A stretch of 64,000 nt of DNA from Amycolatopsis rifamycinica (GTDB lineage Bacteria > Actinomycetota > Actinomycetes > Mycobacteriales > Pseudonocardiaceae). A program made the position numbers and the translations under genes. The notes beneath the pieces are model-generated. The model did not search any database. It worked only from the letters and a program-made list of their open reading frames with translations, and had not been told where the DNA came from. Each line of letters opens with the position of its first letter. Within the stretch, counting starts at the first letter, position 1. Of this stretch, positions 16,886-24,127 are shown piece by piece. The stretch spans positions 186,001 to 250,000 of the forward strand of contig NZ_JMQI01000024.1 in the NCBI RefSeq assembly GCF_000695625.1. The letters are read 5' to 3'.

Positions 16886-17854
16886 GTGCTGGAGCCGATC
16901 GGGGTGAGCGGCGCGGACGAAGCGACCTACAACGCCATCGTCCGGCGCACCCAGGCGACCGCCCCCGAGCTCGCCCAGGACACGCACCGCTCCCTGCCCG
17001 CGACCCGGCGGGCGCTGCAGGCGCTCGTCGAGGCCGGCCTGGCGACGCGCTCCGCCGGACGTCCGACCCGGTACGTGGTCGTCCCGCCCGACCGGGCCAT
17101 CGAGGCGGTCCTGCGCGAGCGCGAGGCCGCGCTGCGCGACACGCGCCGCCACATCGGCACGCTGATGGAGACCTACCGCGCGAGCACGCGGTTCGCGCAC
17201 CCGGGCGAGCTGGTCGAGGTGATCTCCGGGCGGGACGAGGTCAACGACCGCTGGACGCGGATGCAGCAGGACATCCGGGTGCAGATGCGCGGCTTCGACC
17301 GGCCGCCGTACGCGGCCCCGCAAGGGCACGGCGAGCCGAACCACGTCGAGCTCGCGCTGCTGGAGCGCGGGGTCAGGTACCGGGTGGTCTACGACAAGAG
17401 CGCCGTCGAGCTGCCCGGCCTGCTCGACGACATCGAGCTGGGAGTGCGGCACGGCGAACAGGCCAGGATCGCCGGCGACGTCCCGATGAAGCTGGCGATC
17501 GCCGACGACCGGCTCGCGATCATCCCGCTGATGCGCCCGGGCGATCCCGCGCTCACCGCGTCGTACCTCATCCACCCGTCACCGCTGCTGGACGCGCTGA
17601 TCGCGCTGTTCGAGTCGGTGTGGACCCGCAGCGTGCCGGTCCGGTTCGGCGCCGCCGATCCCGGCGAGCTGTCCGCGGACGAGTCGAAGCTGCTGGCCCT
17701 GCTGGCCTCCGGGGTGACCGACAAGGCCGTGGGGCGGGCGCTCGGCTGGAGCGAGCGGACGGTGCAGCGCCACGTCACCAAGCTGATGCAGCGGACCGGC
17801 GCCCGGACGCGGTTCCAGATCGCGATGGAAGCCACCCGGCGTGGTTGGATCTGA
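16886..17854 (+). CDS. LuxR C-terminal/TrmB-like helix-turn-helix transcriptional regulator
   Basis: A 322-residue cytosolic regulator. The N-terminal winged-helix segment (about 10-70: ELAQDTHRSLPATRRALQAL, then VEAGLATRSAGRPTRYVV) resembles TrmB/ArsR-like domains. A middle ligand-binding-like region follows. The C-terminal LuxR-type HTH covers about 255-320 (LSADESKLLALLASGVTDKA, VGRALGWSERTVQRHVTKLM). The GTG start is set by gggaggggga 5 nt upstream. The gene is divergent from the S8 protease, with two inverted repeats in the shared 176-nt gap, which suggests it controls the protease and itself. The signal is unknown. Confidence 0.85.
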   Translation: MLEPIGVSGADEATYNAIVRRTQATAPELAQDTHRSLPATRRALQALVEAGLATRSAGRPTRYVVVPPDRAIEAVLREREAALRDTRRHIGTLMETYRASTRFAHPGELVEVISGRDEVNDRWTRMQQDIRVQMRGFDRPPYAAPQGHGEPNHVELALLERGVRYRVVYDKSAVELPGLLDDIELGVRHGEQARIAGDVPMKLAIADDRLAIIPLMRPGDPALTASYLIHPSPLLDALIALFESVWTRSVPVRFGAADPGELSADESKLLALLASGVTDKAVGRALGWSERTVQRHVTKLMQRTGARTRFQIAMEATRRGWI

Positions 17855-17881
17855 GCGTGGTTGGAAATCCGCTCACCGGTC

Positions 17882-17929
17882 TTGTCCGCGGCAAACCCTT
17901 TGCGCTACGGTGCCTGGGAGCGCTCCCAG
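17882..17929 (+). promoter_or_regulatory. Promoter and CebR/CelR-type operator upstream of secreted sugar dehydrogenase
   Basis: TGGGAGCGCTCCCA at 17915-17928 is identical to the 14-bp operator known for the LacI-family cellobiose/cellulose repressors CebR (Streptomyces) and CelR (Thermobifida). With its flanks (ctgggag cgctcccag) it is a perfect 16-nt palindrome. Just upstream a plausible promoter can be read: TTGTCC (17882-17887), an 18-nt spacer and TACGGT (17906-17911). The operator then lies directly after the -10, where a bound repressor would block transcription. The gene starts 30 nt downstream. Confidence 0.85.
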
Positions 17930-17958
17930 TGGCTTCGCGTCCCTGAGAGAGGAACACC

Positions 17959-19635
17959 ATGCGCGTTACTCCGAGCAGAAAACGCCCGGGCCTCCGGGTG
18001 GTGACCACCGTGGCGCTGCTGGGCCTGGGTGTCGTGCTTCCGTCCCCGGGCGCGTCGGCCACCGCCGCCGCCGACACCACGCCACCGACCGCGCCGGCCG
18101 CGCCGCGCACCTCGGACCTGTCGTGCACCGCGGTGACGTTCTCGTGGTCGGCGTCGTCCGACAACGTCGGAGTGGCCTTCTACGACATCTACCACGACGG
18201 GCAGCTCATGACCTCGGTGCCGGGCACGGCATTGTCGGCCCGGCTGACCGTCGCGCCGGGCGCCACCTGGGGCCTGTACGTCAACGCCCGCGACGCCGCG
18301 GGCAACGTCTCCCAGGCCAGCTCCACGGTCACCGTCGCGGTGCCCCAGTGCCAGTCCGACACCGAGCCGCCCTCCACCCCCACCGGCGTGACCGCGACCG
18401 CGTCGGGCACCACGGTCACCGTGCGCTGGCGCCCGGCCACCGACAACGTCGGCGTCACGGGCTACGAGGTGCTCCGCAACGGCACCCAGGTCGGCTCGAC
18501 CAGCGGCGCGGGCACGACGTCGTTCACCGACAGCGGCCTGGCCGCGAACACGCGCTACCGGTACCAGGTGCGGGCGCGCGACGCGCAGGCCAACCGCTCG
18601 GCCGCGAGCACGGCGGTCGCGGTGACCACGGGCGGCTCCTGCGCCACCGCGGTGTGCTCGGTCACCAAGGTCACCACCGAAACGGACCTGCCGTGGGGCC
18701 TGACCACCCTGCCCGACGGACAGGTGCTCTTCGGTCGCCGCGACGCCTTCGAGATCGTCCGCCTCGACCCGGCCACCGGCGCGAAGACCGTGGCCGGACG
18801 GATGCCCGGCGTCGCGGGAACCGACGGCGAGGGCGGGGTCCTCGGCCTCGCCGTGGCCACCGACTTCGCGGCCGACCCGTGGCTGTACGTCATGCACACC
18901 ACCACGACCGACAACCGGGTGGTGCGCGTGCGCTACACCGGCGGCGTGCTCAGCGGCACCCCGCAGGTGCTGCTCACCGGCATCCCGCGCAACAAGTACC
19001 ACAACGGCGGCCGGCTGCGCTTCGGGCCCGACGGCAAGCTCTACATCTCGACCGGCGACGGCCAGAACGGCGAATGGGCCCAGGACCTCGCCAACCTCGC
19101 CGGCAAGGTCCTGCGCATCAACCGCGACGGCACCATTCCGTCGGACAACCCGTTCGGCACCGCGGTGTGGAGCTACGGCCACCGCAACCCGCAGGGCCTG
19201 GCCTTCGACTCCCAGGGCCGGCTGTGGGAACAGGAATTCGGCAACAACGTCATGGACGAGACCAACCTGATCGTCCGCGGCGGCAACTACGGCTGGCCGC
19301 GCTGCGAGGGCACCACGGGAAGCTGCGCCGAAGCCGGCTTCATCGCGCCCAAGCGCACCTACCCCGTCGCCGAAGGTTCGTGCAGCGGCATCGCCGTGGT
19401 CCGCGACGCCCTGTACATCGCCTGCCTGCGCGGAGCACGGCTGTACCGGGCCACGATTTCCGGCGACAGCCTGACCGGCGTGCAGCAGTACCTCAACGGC
19501 ACGTACGGGCGGCTGCGCACGGTGGAACCGTCCGCCGACGGCGGTCTGTGGCTGACCACCAGCAACTACGGCGACAAGGACAGCGTCGCGAACAACAGCA
19601 ACGAAAGCATCCTCAAGGTCGCGCTCGGGCAGTGA
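17959..19635 (+). CDS. Secreted PQQ-type glucose/sorbosone dehydrogenase with two fibronectin type III domains
   Basis: A 558-residue secreted protein. A signal peptide (VVTTVALLGLGVVLPSPGAS) is followed by two FN3 modules (about 40-130 and 134-222; ADNVGV-like strands), then a six-bladed GSDH propeller (about 230-558). Propeller motifs include LPWGLTTLPDGQVLFGRRD, EGGVLGLAVA, KYHNGGRLRFGPDGKLYIST, GKVLRINRDGTI and SYGHRNPQGLAFD. Soluble quinoprotein sugar dehydrogenases use PQQ and Ca2+ to oxidise sugars to lactones, with a His in the HNGG-type segment near the cofactor. The ribosome site gagaggaac precedes the ATG. Both the upstream CebR/CelR box and the lactonase 42 nt downstream support a role in oxidising sugars released from cellulose. 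PQQ dependence is inferred from the fold. Confidence 0.9.
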   Translation: MRVTPSRKRPGLRVVTTVALLGLGVVLPSPGASATAAADTTPPTAPAAPRTSDLSCTAVTFSWSASSDNVGVAFYDIYHDGQLMTSVPGTALSARLTVAPGATWGLYVNARDAAGNVSQASSTVTVAVPQCQSDTEPPSTPTGVTATASGTTVTVRWRPATDNVGVTGYEVLRNGTQVGSTSGAGTTSFTDSGLAANTRYRYQVRARDAQANRSAASTAVAVTTGGSCATAVCSVTKVTTETDLPWGLTTLPDGQVLFGRRDAFEIVRLDPATGAKTVAGRMPGVAGTDGEGGVLGLAVATDFAADPWLYVMHTTTTDNRVVRVRYTGGVLSGTPQVLLTGIPRNKYHNGGRLRFGPDGKLYISTGDGQNGEWAQDLANLAGKVLRINRDGTIPSDNPFGTAVWSYGHRNPQGLAFDSQGRLWEQEFGNNVMDETNLIVRGGNYGWPRCEGTTGSCAEAGFIAPKRTYPVAEGSCSGIAVVRDALYIACLRGARLYRATISGDSLTGVQQYLNGTYGRLRTVEPSADGGLWLTTSNYGDKDSVANNSNESILKVALGQ

Positions 19636-19677
19636 ACCCCGGGCCGCGGGCGGTCCCCTCACGGAAGGAGAGCCGGC

Positions 19678-20685
19678 ATGGCTCACCGCAGGACACCACG
19701 CAACCGTCGCCTGTGGACGGTGACGGCGGCGGCGATCGTCATCGCGGCCGGGGTGACGCCCGCGGCGTCCGGTACCACCACGGCTTCGCCGTGCCCCTCG
19801 GACGGGACCTACGGTCCGCCGCTGCCGAGCCGGACGGTGGCGGCCCGGCTCGTCCGCAGCGGGTTCAACTTCCTCGAGGGGCCCACCTGGGACCGGCGAA
19901 CGGGCACCCTGCTGCTGTCGAACATGCAGAACGCCACCGGGCCGCAGGGGGTCCAGCCGTCAGCCATCCTCCGGTACACGCCGCCGGCCACCTTCGAGAC
20001 GTTCATCGCCGCCTCCGGCAGCAACGGACTGGCGATCTCCGCCGACGGCACGCAGGTGCTCGCCGCCACCCACGACAACCGCACCGTGTCCGCCTACAGC
20101 CTGACCGACCGCAGCCGCACGACCGTCGCGGCCGGCTACCAGGGTCACGCGTTCAACTCCCCGAACGACCTGACCACCGGCCGCGACGGCACCACCTACT
20201 TCTCCGACCCGAACTACCAGCGCGGCAACCGCGCCGACGAGCAGGGCGGCCGCACCAGCGTCTTCCGCGTCCGCGACGGCGTGGTCAGCCTCGTCGACGA
20301 CACCCTGCCCCAGCCGAACGGCGTCGTCCTCTCCCCCGACGGCAAGACGCTCTACGTCGGGGCCACCGGCGCGAACGCGATCATGAAGTACACCGTCGCC
20401 CCCGACGGAACCACCGGCAACCGCACGAAGTTCGCGAGCATGCGCAGTCCCGACGGCGCGACCATCGACTGCGCGGGCAACCTGTACTGGGCGTCCTACG
20501 ACGAGGGGCTCATCCACGTCTTCTCGCCGTCGGGCACCGAGCTCGGCACGATTTCGGCCGGCCGCAACACCACCAACGCGGCCTTCGGCGGCCCGGACGG
20601 GCGAACCCTGTACATCACGTCCGGCGTCTCCGGCGGGTTCGGCCTCTACGAGACCCGCCTCAACGTGCCCGGCAACCCCTACTGA
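19678..20685 (+). CDS. Secreted SMP-30/gluconolactonase/LRE-like lactonase
   Basis: A 335-residue six-bladed propeller hydrolase with an N-terminal signal peptide (LWTVTAAAIVIAAGVTPAAS). Typical metal-site segments are LEGPTWD near residue 66, NSPNDLTTGRDG, LPQPNGVVLSPDGKTLYVG and MRSPDGATIDCAGNLYWA. The family hydrolyses sugar lactones using Ca2+ or Zn2+. A strong ggaaggag ribosome site precedes the ATG. The 42-nt gap to the sugar dehydrogenase implies one transcript under the same CebR/CelR operator. The pair makes biochemical sense: sugar to lactone, then lactone to aldonic acid, both outside the cell. Confidence 0.9.
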   Translation: MAHRRTPRNRRLWTVTAAAIVIAAGVTPAASGTTTASPCPSDGTYGPPLPSRTVAARLVRSGFNFLEGPTWDRRTGTLLLSNMQNATGPQGVQPSAILRYTPPATFETFIAASGSNGLAISADGTQVLAATHDNRTVSAYSLTDRSRTTVAAGYQGHAFNSPNDLTTGRDGTTYFSDPNYQRGNRADEQGGRTSVFRVRDGVVSLVDDTLPQPNGVVLSPDGKTLYVGATGANAIMKYTVAPDGTTGNRTKFASMRSPDGATIDCAGNLYWASYDEGLIHVFSPSGTELGTISAGRNTTNAAFGGPDGRTLYITSGVSGGFGLYETRLNVPGNPY

Positions 20686-21037
20686 CCGACCCGTACGGTC
20701 CTGCATGAGCGGCTGCCCCCGGCTCTCTCAACGCATCGAGGAGAAAGTCGGACGCGACGCGCTCAGACCAGCCCTGGCGGCGTCAGCGCCGCCGGGGCCG
20801 GGTGAGCACCGGACTCGGCGCGGGAAACCGACTGTGCAGCGTCCGCAGGCACCCGAATTCCCCAGCGCTGCGGAGTTCGGACGACAACGTCCGATTTGCG
20901 GCGGTCTGCGGACGCGATCATTGACGTGACTTGCGCCGCTCCTTCCGCGGTTCCCCCTTGCGCCGCCGCGCACTCGCAGTAGGGTGCACGCCGGGCACGT
21001 TCTGTCATCTCGGCAGGACCTGGAGTAGGGGAACAGC
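20686..21037. other. Intergenic region upstream of ESX-type operon
   Basis: About 350 bases without a convincing gene. A small hairpin (ggcggcg / cgccgcc, 20776-20793, tcag loop) could terminate the lactonase transcript; it has no U-tract. The distal part should hold the promoter of the ESX-type operon, but no clear -10/-35 pair was found. A ggagtagggg ribosome site at 21022-21031 serves the 8-codon open frame that follows. Confidence 0.5.
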
Positions 21038-21064
21038 ATGCGCAACTCGGTGGCGCCGTCATGA
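21038..21064 (+). CDS. Eight-codon leader ORF overlapping the start of the YbaB-like gene
   Basis: ATG 21038 lies 6 nt behind a good ribosome site (ggagtagggg) and encodes MRNSVAPS before TGA at 21062-21064. That stop overlaps the ATG (21061) of the next gene as ATGA. The 144-residue gene has only weak ribosome-site sequence of its own, so translation may be coupled through this mini-ORF. The peptide itself probably has no function. A further option is that the real start of the YbaB-like gene was missed. Confidence 0.45.
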   Translation: MRNSVAPS

Positions 21065-21495
21065 CCGCACGGCACCGCGACCTGCGGCAGATGCAGCAGC
21101 AGGCCGGCGAACTCGACGCTCGACTGGCTGCGACCCGGCACAGCGCGCGTTCGGGCGACCAACTGGTGACCGCGATCGTGACAGGCCAAGAAAAACTTCT
21201 CGACCTCCGGATTGACGACCGAGCACTCCACGGCGCTCACATCCGCACGCTCGGGCTGAGCATCGTCGAAGCCGTCCGCAACGCCCGCACCGCCGCGCGG
21301 GCGTCGTCGCTGCCGCACGTGAACGCGCTGTTCGGCAAACGACCGCCGTCGCTGCCCGTCCCCGGCCCGGCTGCGCCGCCCGTCCCGTCAGCAGCACCGG
21401 CCCGGCGCGATCCCGCGCCGGAAGACGAGGAGAACTTCGCGGAACTCGACTTCCTCACCGACGAGGAACCCGAAGCCGAAGGCGGTCGCTGGTGA
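21061..21495 (+). CDS. YbaB/EbfC family DNA-binding protein (ESX-operon type)
   Basis: A 144-residue protein. Residues 1-90 form a YbaB-like alpha/beta unit (LRQMQQQAGELDARLAATRH, QEKLLDLRIDDRALHG, LGLSIVEAVRNARTAARASS). An acidic, Pro-rich tail follows (PAPEDEENFAELDFLTDEEP). YbaB/EbfC proteins are nucleoid-associated; in Pseudonocardiaceae, divergent members often lead operons of ESX-secreted proteins, and their role there is unclear. It is the first gene of five whose ends overlap or nearly touch, so the whole set is almost surely one transcript. The overlap with the next gene is GTGA. Confidence 0.75.
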   Translation: MTARHRDLRQMQQQAGELDARLAATRHSARSGDQLVTAIVTGQEKLLDLRIDDRALHGAHIRTLGLSIVEAVRNARTAARASSLPHVNALFGKRPPSLPVPGPAAPPVPSAAPARRDPAPEDEENFAELDFLTDEEPEAEGGRW

Positions 21496-21797
21496 ACAGC
21501 GAAGAACGGCTTTACCACCTCGCGAAGGAAATCGACGCGCGCGTCGCCGCGGTCGAGCAGGCGGCGAAGACCGGGGAAAGCCTGCCCCTGGTGCTCGACA
21601 TTGCCGCCGGCCTCGGCACGGTCACCGTCGACGGCCTGGGCGGTCTCGTTTCGGTCGACCTCGCGCGCAACGCGGTTGCCGGGCAGACCGGCACCAGCCT
21701 CGCCGGACACGTCCTGCGGGCGATCACCAACGCCGAATCCGCGGCCGCGGCACGACGCAAAAGCCTGGTCGAGAATGCGGCAAGGGAGACCCGATGA
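21492..21797 (+). CDS. Second YbaB/EbfC-like protein
   Basis: A 101-residue protein with YbaB-like spacing: an N-terminal helix (EERLYHLAKEIDARVAAVEQ), a central beta sheet (TVTVDGLGGLVSVDLARNAV) and a C-terminal helix (AGHVLRAITNAESAAAARRK). The GTG start overlaps the preceding stop by 4 nt and the stop overlaps the next ATG by 4 nt, which indicates translational coupling. The two YbaB-like proteins may form a heterodimer, since YbaB proteins are dimers; this is inference. Confidence 0.7.
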   Translation: MNSEERLYHLAKEIDARVAAVEQAAKTGESLPLVLDIAAGLGTVTVDGLGGLVSVDLARNAVAGQTGTSLAGHVLRAITNAESAAAARRKSLVENAARETR

Positions 21798-22159
21798 GCA
21801 CCGGCAACTTCAACCCGTTCGGCAACGCCGCGGCGGGCTCGGGTTTCGAGGTCTATCCCGAAGCCTTGCGCAAAGCCACCGACGGCATCTTCGCCGCCCG
21901 CGACAAGATCGCCAAGTTCGCCGATGACGGCCTAGCGCACATCGTCCTGCGCGACGACGACGTCGGGATGCTCGGTGTCCAGGCGAACGTGGTGGACATC
22001 TTCAACGCAACGGTCGCCCACATACGAGATAAAACGGACAAGGGCGCGATGCAGCTGGAACGGCTCGCCGAAGCGCTCGACAAGGCCGCCGACTACTACG
22101 AGACCCAGGACGAAGCGGACTTCAGGCGGCTGCGCGATCAGGAGAAGGGGCAAAACTGA
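21794..22159 (+). CDS. EspC-like ESX secretion-associated protein (WXG100 superfamily)
   Basis: A 121-residue helical protein resembling the EspC/ESX-associated family: one helix (VYPEALRKATDGIFAARDKI), a short turn and a second long helix (AMQLERLAEALDKAADYYET) followed by DEADFRRL. The YYETQDEADF segment near the C-terminus resembles the YxxxD/E ESX secretion signal that follows a helix pair. No classical WxG is present. The next gene, which has one, is a natural partner because ESX substrates often travel as heterodimers. It overlaps the preceding gene by ATGA. Confidence 0.72.
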   Translation: MSTGNFNPFGNAAAGSGFEVYPEALRKATDGIFAARDKIAKFADDGLAHIVLRDDDVGMLGVQANVVDIFNATVAHIRDKTDKGAMQLERLAEALDKAADYYETQDEADFRRLRDQEKGQN

Positions 22160-22161
22160 TC

Positions 22162-22890
22162 ATGACGACACCACCGGCCGCCCCACCCGATCTTCGGGCG
22201 CAGCCGCAGCCCTACCCCGAGGACGCCGACGCGAGAATCCGCCAAATCGCGGAGATCTTCGGCCATGACAACGTCTTGCGACTCCTGGGCGACGTTCGCA
22301 ACCGGCTGCTCGGCAACGCGCTGCAGGTCCAGTCCATGGCGATGGACTTCGCGCAGAAGAAGGACCTCAGTGACGCCGGCGACGACGTCGCCCAAGCCGC
22401 CCTCGCCGTGGCCGGCACGTGGAGCGGCCGCGGTGCGGACCAGTTCACCGGATACGCCGAACTGGTCGGCAAGGCTCTCGAAGGACAGCAGGAAGTCGTG
22501 GCGAGCATGTCCGGGATCCTCTCCGAGATCGCCGGCTGCATCATCGACACCTACGCCAAAGCGATCGAGTTCATCGGCAACTGCGCCGTCGAACTGGGCA
22601 AGGTCGGCTACAAGACGATCATCGCGATCGCGACGGCCGAGATCCCCATCCTCGACGTCATCACCTCGAAGGAGGTGGTCGACACGGTCGCGGACGCGTT
22701 GTTCGACCTCGTCAAATCGGTCAGCGACTTGTTCGGGCAGACCTTCGAAACCTTGGGCAAGTACCGCACGCAGGCGATCGCCCTGGTACAGGGCAACACC
22801 AATTTCCCGGACATGCCTCCGATGCCCGGCAACTCCGGTATCAACGACCAACGGCAGTGGCGGATCGACCCGTCGGCGGCGCCGGCATGA
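22162..22890 (+). CDS. WXG100-domain ESX substrate-like protein with C-terminal extension
   Basis: A 242-residue protein. A predicted helical hairpin around WSGRGADQFTGYAELVGKAL (WxG near residue 92) is typical of WXG100-type ESX substrates. A hydrophobic region follows (CIIDTYAKAIEFIGNCAVEL, TIIAIATAEIPILDVI) and then a polar Pro-rich tail. The length is intermediate between a plain WXG100 protein and a toxin; no catalytic motif is visible in the tail. It begins 2 nt after the EspC-like gene and overlaps the lipoprotein gene by ATGA. It is probably exported through an ESX machine encoded elsewhere. Confidence 0.72.
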   Translation: MTTPPAAPPDLRAQPQPYPEDADARIRQIAEIFGHDNVLRLLGDVRNRLLGNALQVQSMAMDFAQKKDLSDAGDDVAQAALAVAGTWSGRGADQFTGYAELVGKALEGQQEVVASMSGILSEIAGCIIDTYAKAIEFIGNCAVELGKVGYKTIIAIATAEIPILDVITSKEVVDTVADALFDLVKSVSDLFGQTFETLGKYRTQAIALVQGNTNFPDMPPMPGNSGINDQRQWRIDPSAAPA

Positions 22891-23489
22891 GGGCACCCGT
22901 GATCGCCTGCGCGACGCTCCTGTCGGTAAGTTTGCTGGCGGGCTGCGGGTCGCCCAAGTCGCAACGGCTTCTCTCCCAGCCGCCCACCCCGGCGCAGACC
23001 GGCGCCGCGCTGCCACTGGATCAGGTCCCCACGCCCGTCGACCTGGCGAAATTCGACTCCGACCCGTGCGGTCTGCTGACCAAGGAGCAGGCGGCGGCCG
23101 TGGTCGCCGATCCGCCCGACGGGATCCGCGCAACCAGGCGGACCACCCTGCCCGCGTTCGGGTGCACCTGGATGAATCCGCCCGGTGCGCTGATGGCGGC
23201 CTTGAAGCCCGTCCAGAGCCCGAAAACCCTCACCGAACTCTCGACGTCCCCGCTGAAGAAGAGCGGCGAACTGGAACCGTGGACCGAGACGTCGATCAGC
23301 GGTCTTCCCGCCGTCGTCTACCACCAGTTCGGGTCGACGGCGGAGTGCTCGATCTCGGTCGAGGTGACCGCCGAGCAGATGCTGACCTTCGAGATCGAGG
23401 GCAAGGACCTCCCCGGGAGCTACTGGGACACCGACCGCTGCGGCGGCGTCGCCAAGATGGCGGAGTTCGTGATCGGCAACCTGCGGTAA
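22887..23489 (+). CDS. DUF3558 lipoprotein
   Basis: A 200-residue lipoprotein with a clear signal peptide and lipobox (LLAGC, lipidated Cys20). DUF3558 features follow: DPCGLLTKEQAAAVV, the FGCTWM block and CSISVEVTAEQMLTFEIEG. These lipoproteins are common in Pseudonocardiaceae and often accompany ESX operons; their biochemical role is unknown. The ATG overlaps the preceding stop, making it the last gene of the five-gene operon. A short hairpin (gctgg / ccagc) at about 23508-23521 could end the transcript. Confidence 0.85.
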   Translation: MRAPVIACATLLSVSLLAGCGSPKSQRLLSQPPTPAQTGAALPLDQVPTPVDLAKFDSDPCGLLTKEQAAAVVADPPDGIRATRRTTLPAFGCTWMNPPGALMAALKPVQSPKTLTELSTSPLKKSGELEPWTETSISGLPAVVYHQFGSTAECSISVEVTAEQMLTFEIEGKDLPGSYWDTDRCGGVAKMAEFVIGNLR

Positions 23490-23528
23490 CACCGGCCCCC
23501 AGAAACCCGTGCTGGGCGACCAGCGGGG

Positions 23529-23975
23529 TCAGCCTTTCGCGTCCCGGTTCACCACGCGCAGGACGAGCCATTGGTCGAACCACGCCCCGCCGGTGGTCAG
23601 GACGAGCATCACCAGGCCGATGACGAGGTGCCGGTAGCTGTGCAGCGGTGTGGTTTCGTCGGTCAGCTTCGTGAGCCCCACCTGCAGGAGCAGGCGCACC
23701 GCGAAGAGCACGGCGACGAGCGCGAGGGCCTGCTTGCTGCGCCACACCGCGCGGAGGTAGCGCCGCCGCCGCGACAGCATCGTGAACCACAGCACCAGGT
23801 GCACCGCCACGAGCACGAGCGGCAGCAGCGCGACCCAGGAATACCGGTCGCTGAACTGGCTGCTGAGGTCGTTGCTCGCGACCAGCAGCCCGGCGAGCAC
23901 GAAGTACCAGCCCGGCAGGCCCTCGATCTCGCCTTCGACCGGCCGCGCCCCGGCCGTCGCGTCAGCCTCCCGCAT
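23529..23975 (-). CDS. Four-helix integral membrane protein of unknown function
   Basis: A 148-residue protein with four predicted membrane helices (GWYFVLAGLLVASNDL, WVALLPLVLVAVHLVLWFTM, ALALVAVLFAVRLLLQVGL, HLVIGLVMLVLTTGGAWF) joined by a basic loop (SRRRRYLRAVWRSK). ATG 23975 was preferred because ggagg lies 6 nt upstream; a GTG at 24005 would add ten residues. It is divergent from the sensor kinase gene and ends 39 nt from the DUF3558 stop. I do not recognise a family. Confidence 0.7.
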   Translation of the reverse strand: MREADATAGARPVEGEIEGLPGWYFVLAGLLVASNDLSSQFSDRYSWVALLPLVLVAVHLVLWFTMLSRRRRYLRAVWRSKQALALVAVLFAVRLLLQVGLTKLTDETTPLHSYRHLVIGLVMLVLTTGGAWFDQWLVLRVVNRDAKG

Positions 23976-24069
23976 CACGAACCTCCGTTTCCCCTTGTCC
24001 GTCACCGGTGAGTCTTCCGCCGTCCGCGATGCCCAAGATCGTCCGCCGGTACGAACTTCCCGTCGTGGT

Positions 24070-24087
24070 CTCCTACCCCGGTACGAG
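24070..24087. promoter_or_regulatory. Inverted repeat upstream of sensor kinase gene, candidate response-regulator site
   Basis: CTCcTACC-cc-GGTAcGAG is an 18-nt inverted repeat with one mismatched pair per arm, 40 nt before the kinase start. The same left half (CTCaTACC) recurs at 26469-26476, upstream of another gene of this cluster. It is a candidate binding site of the response regulator at 25327. Confidence 0.45.
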
Positions 24088-24127
24088 ATCGGCGGCGCGG
24101 ACGCCCGCGGTGCGGCACGATCGGCGG

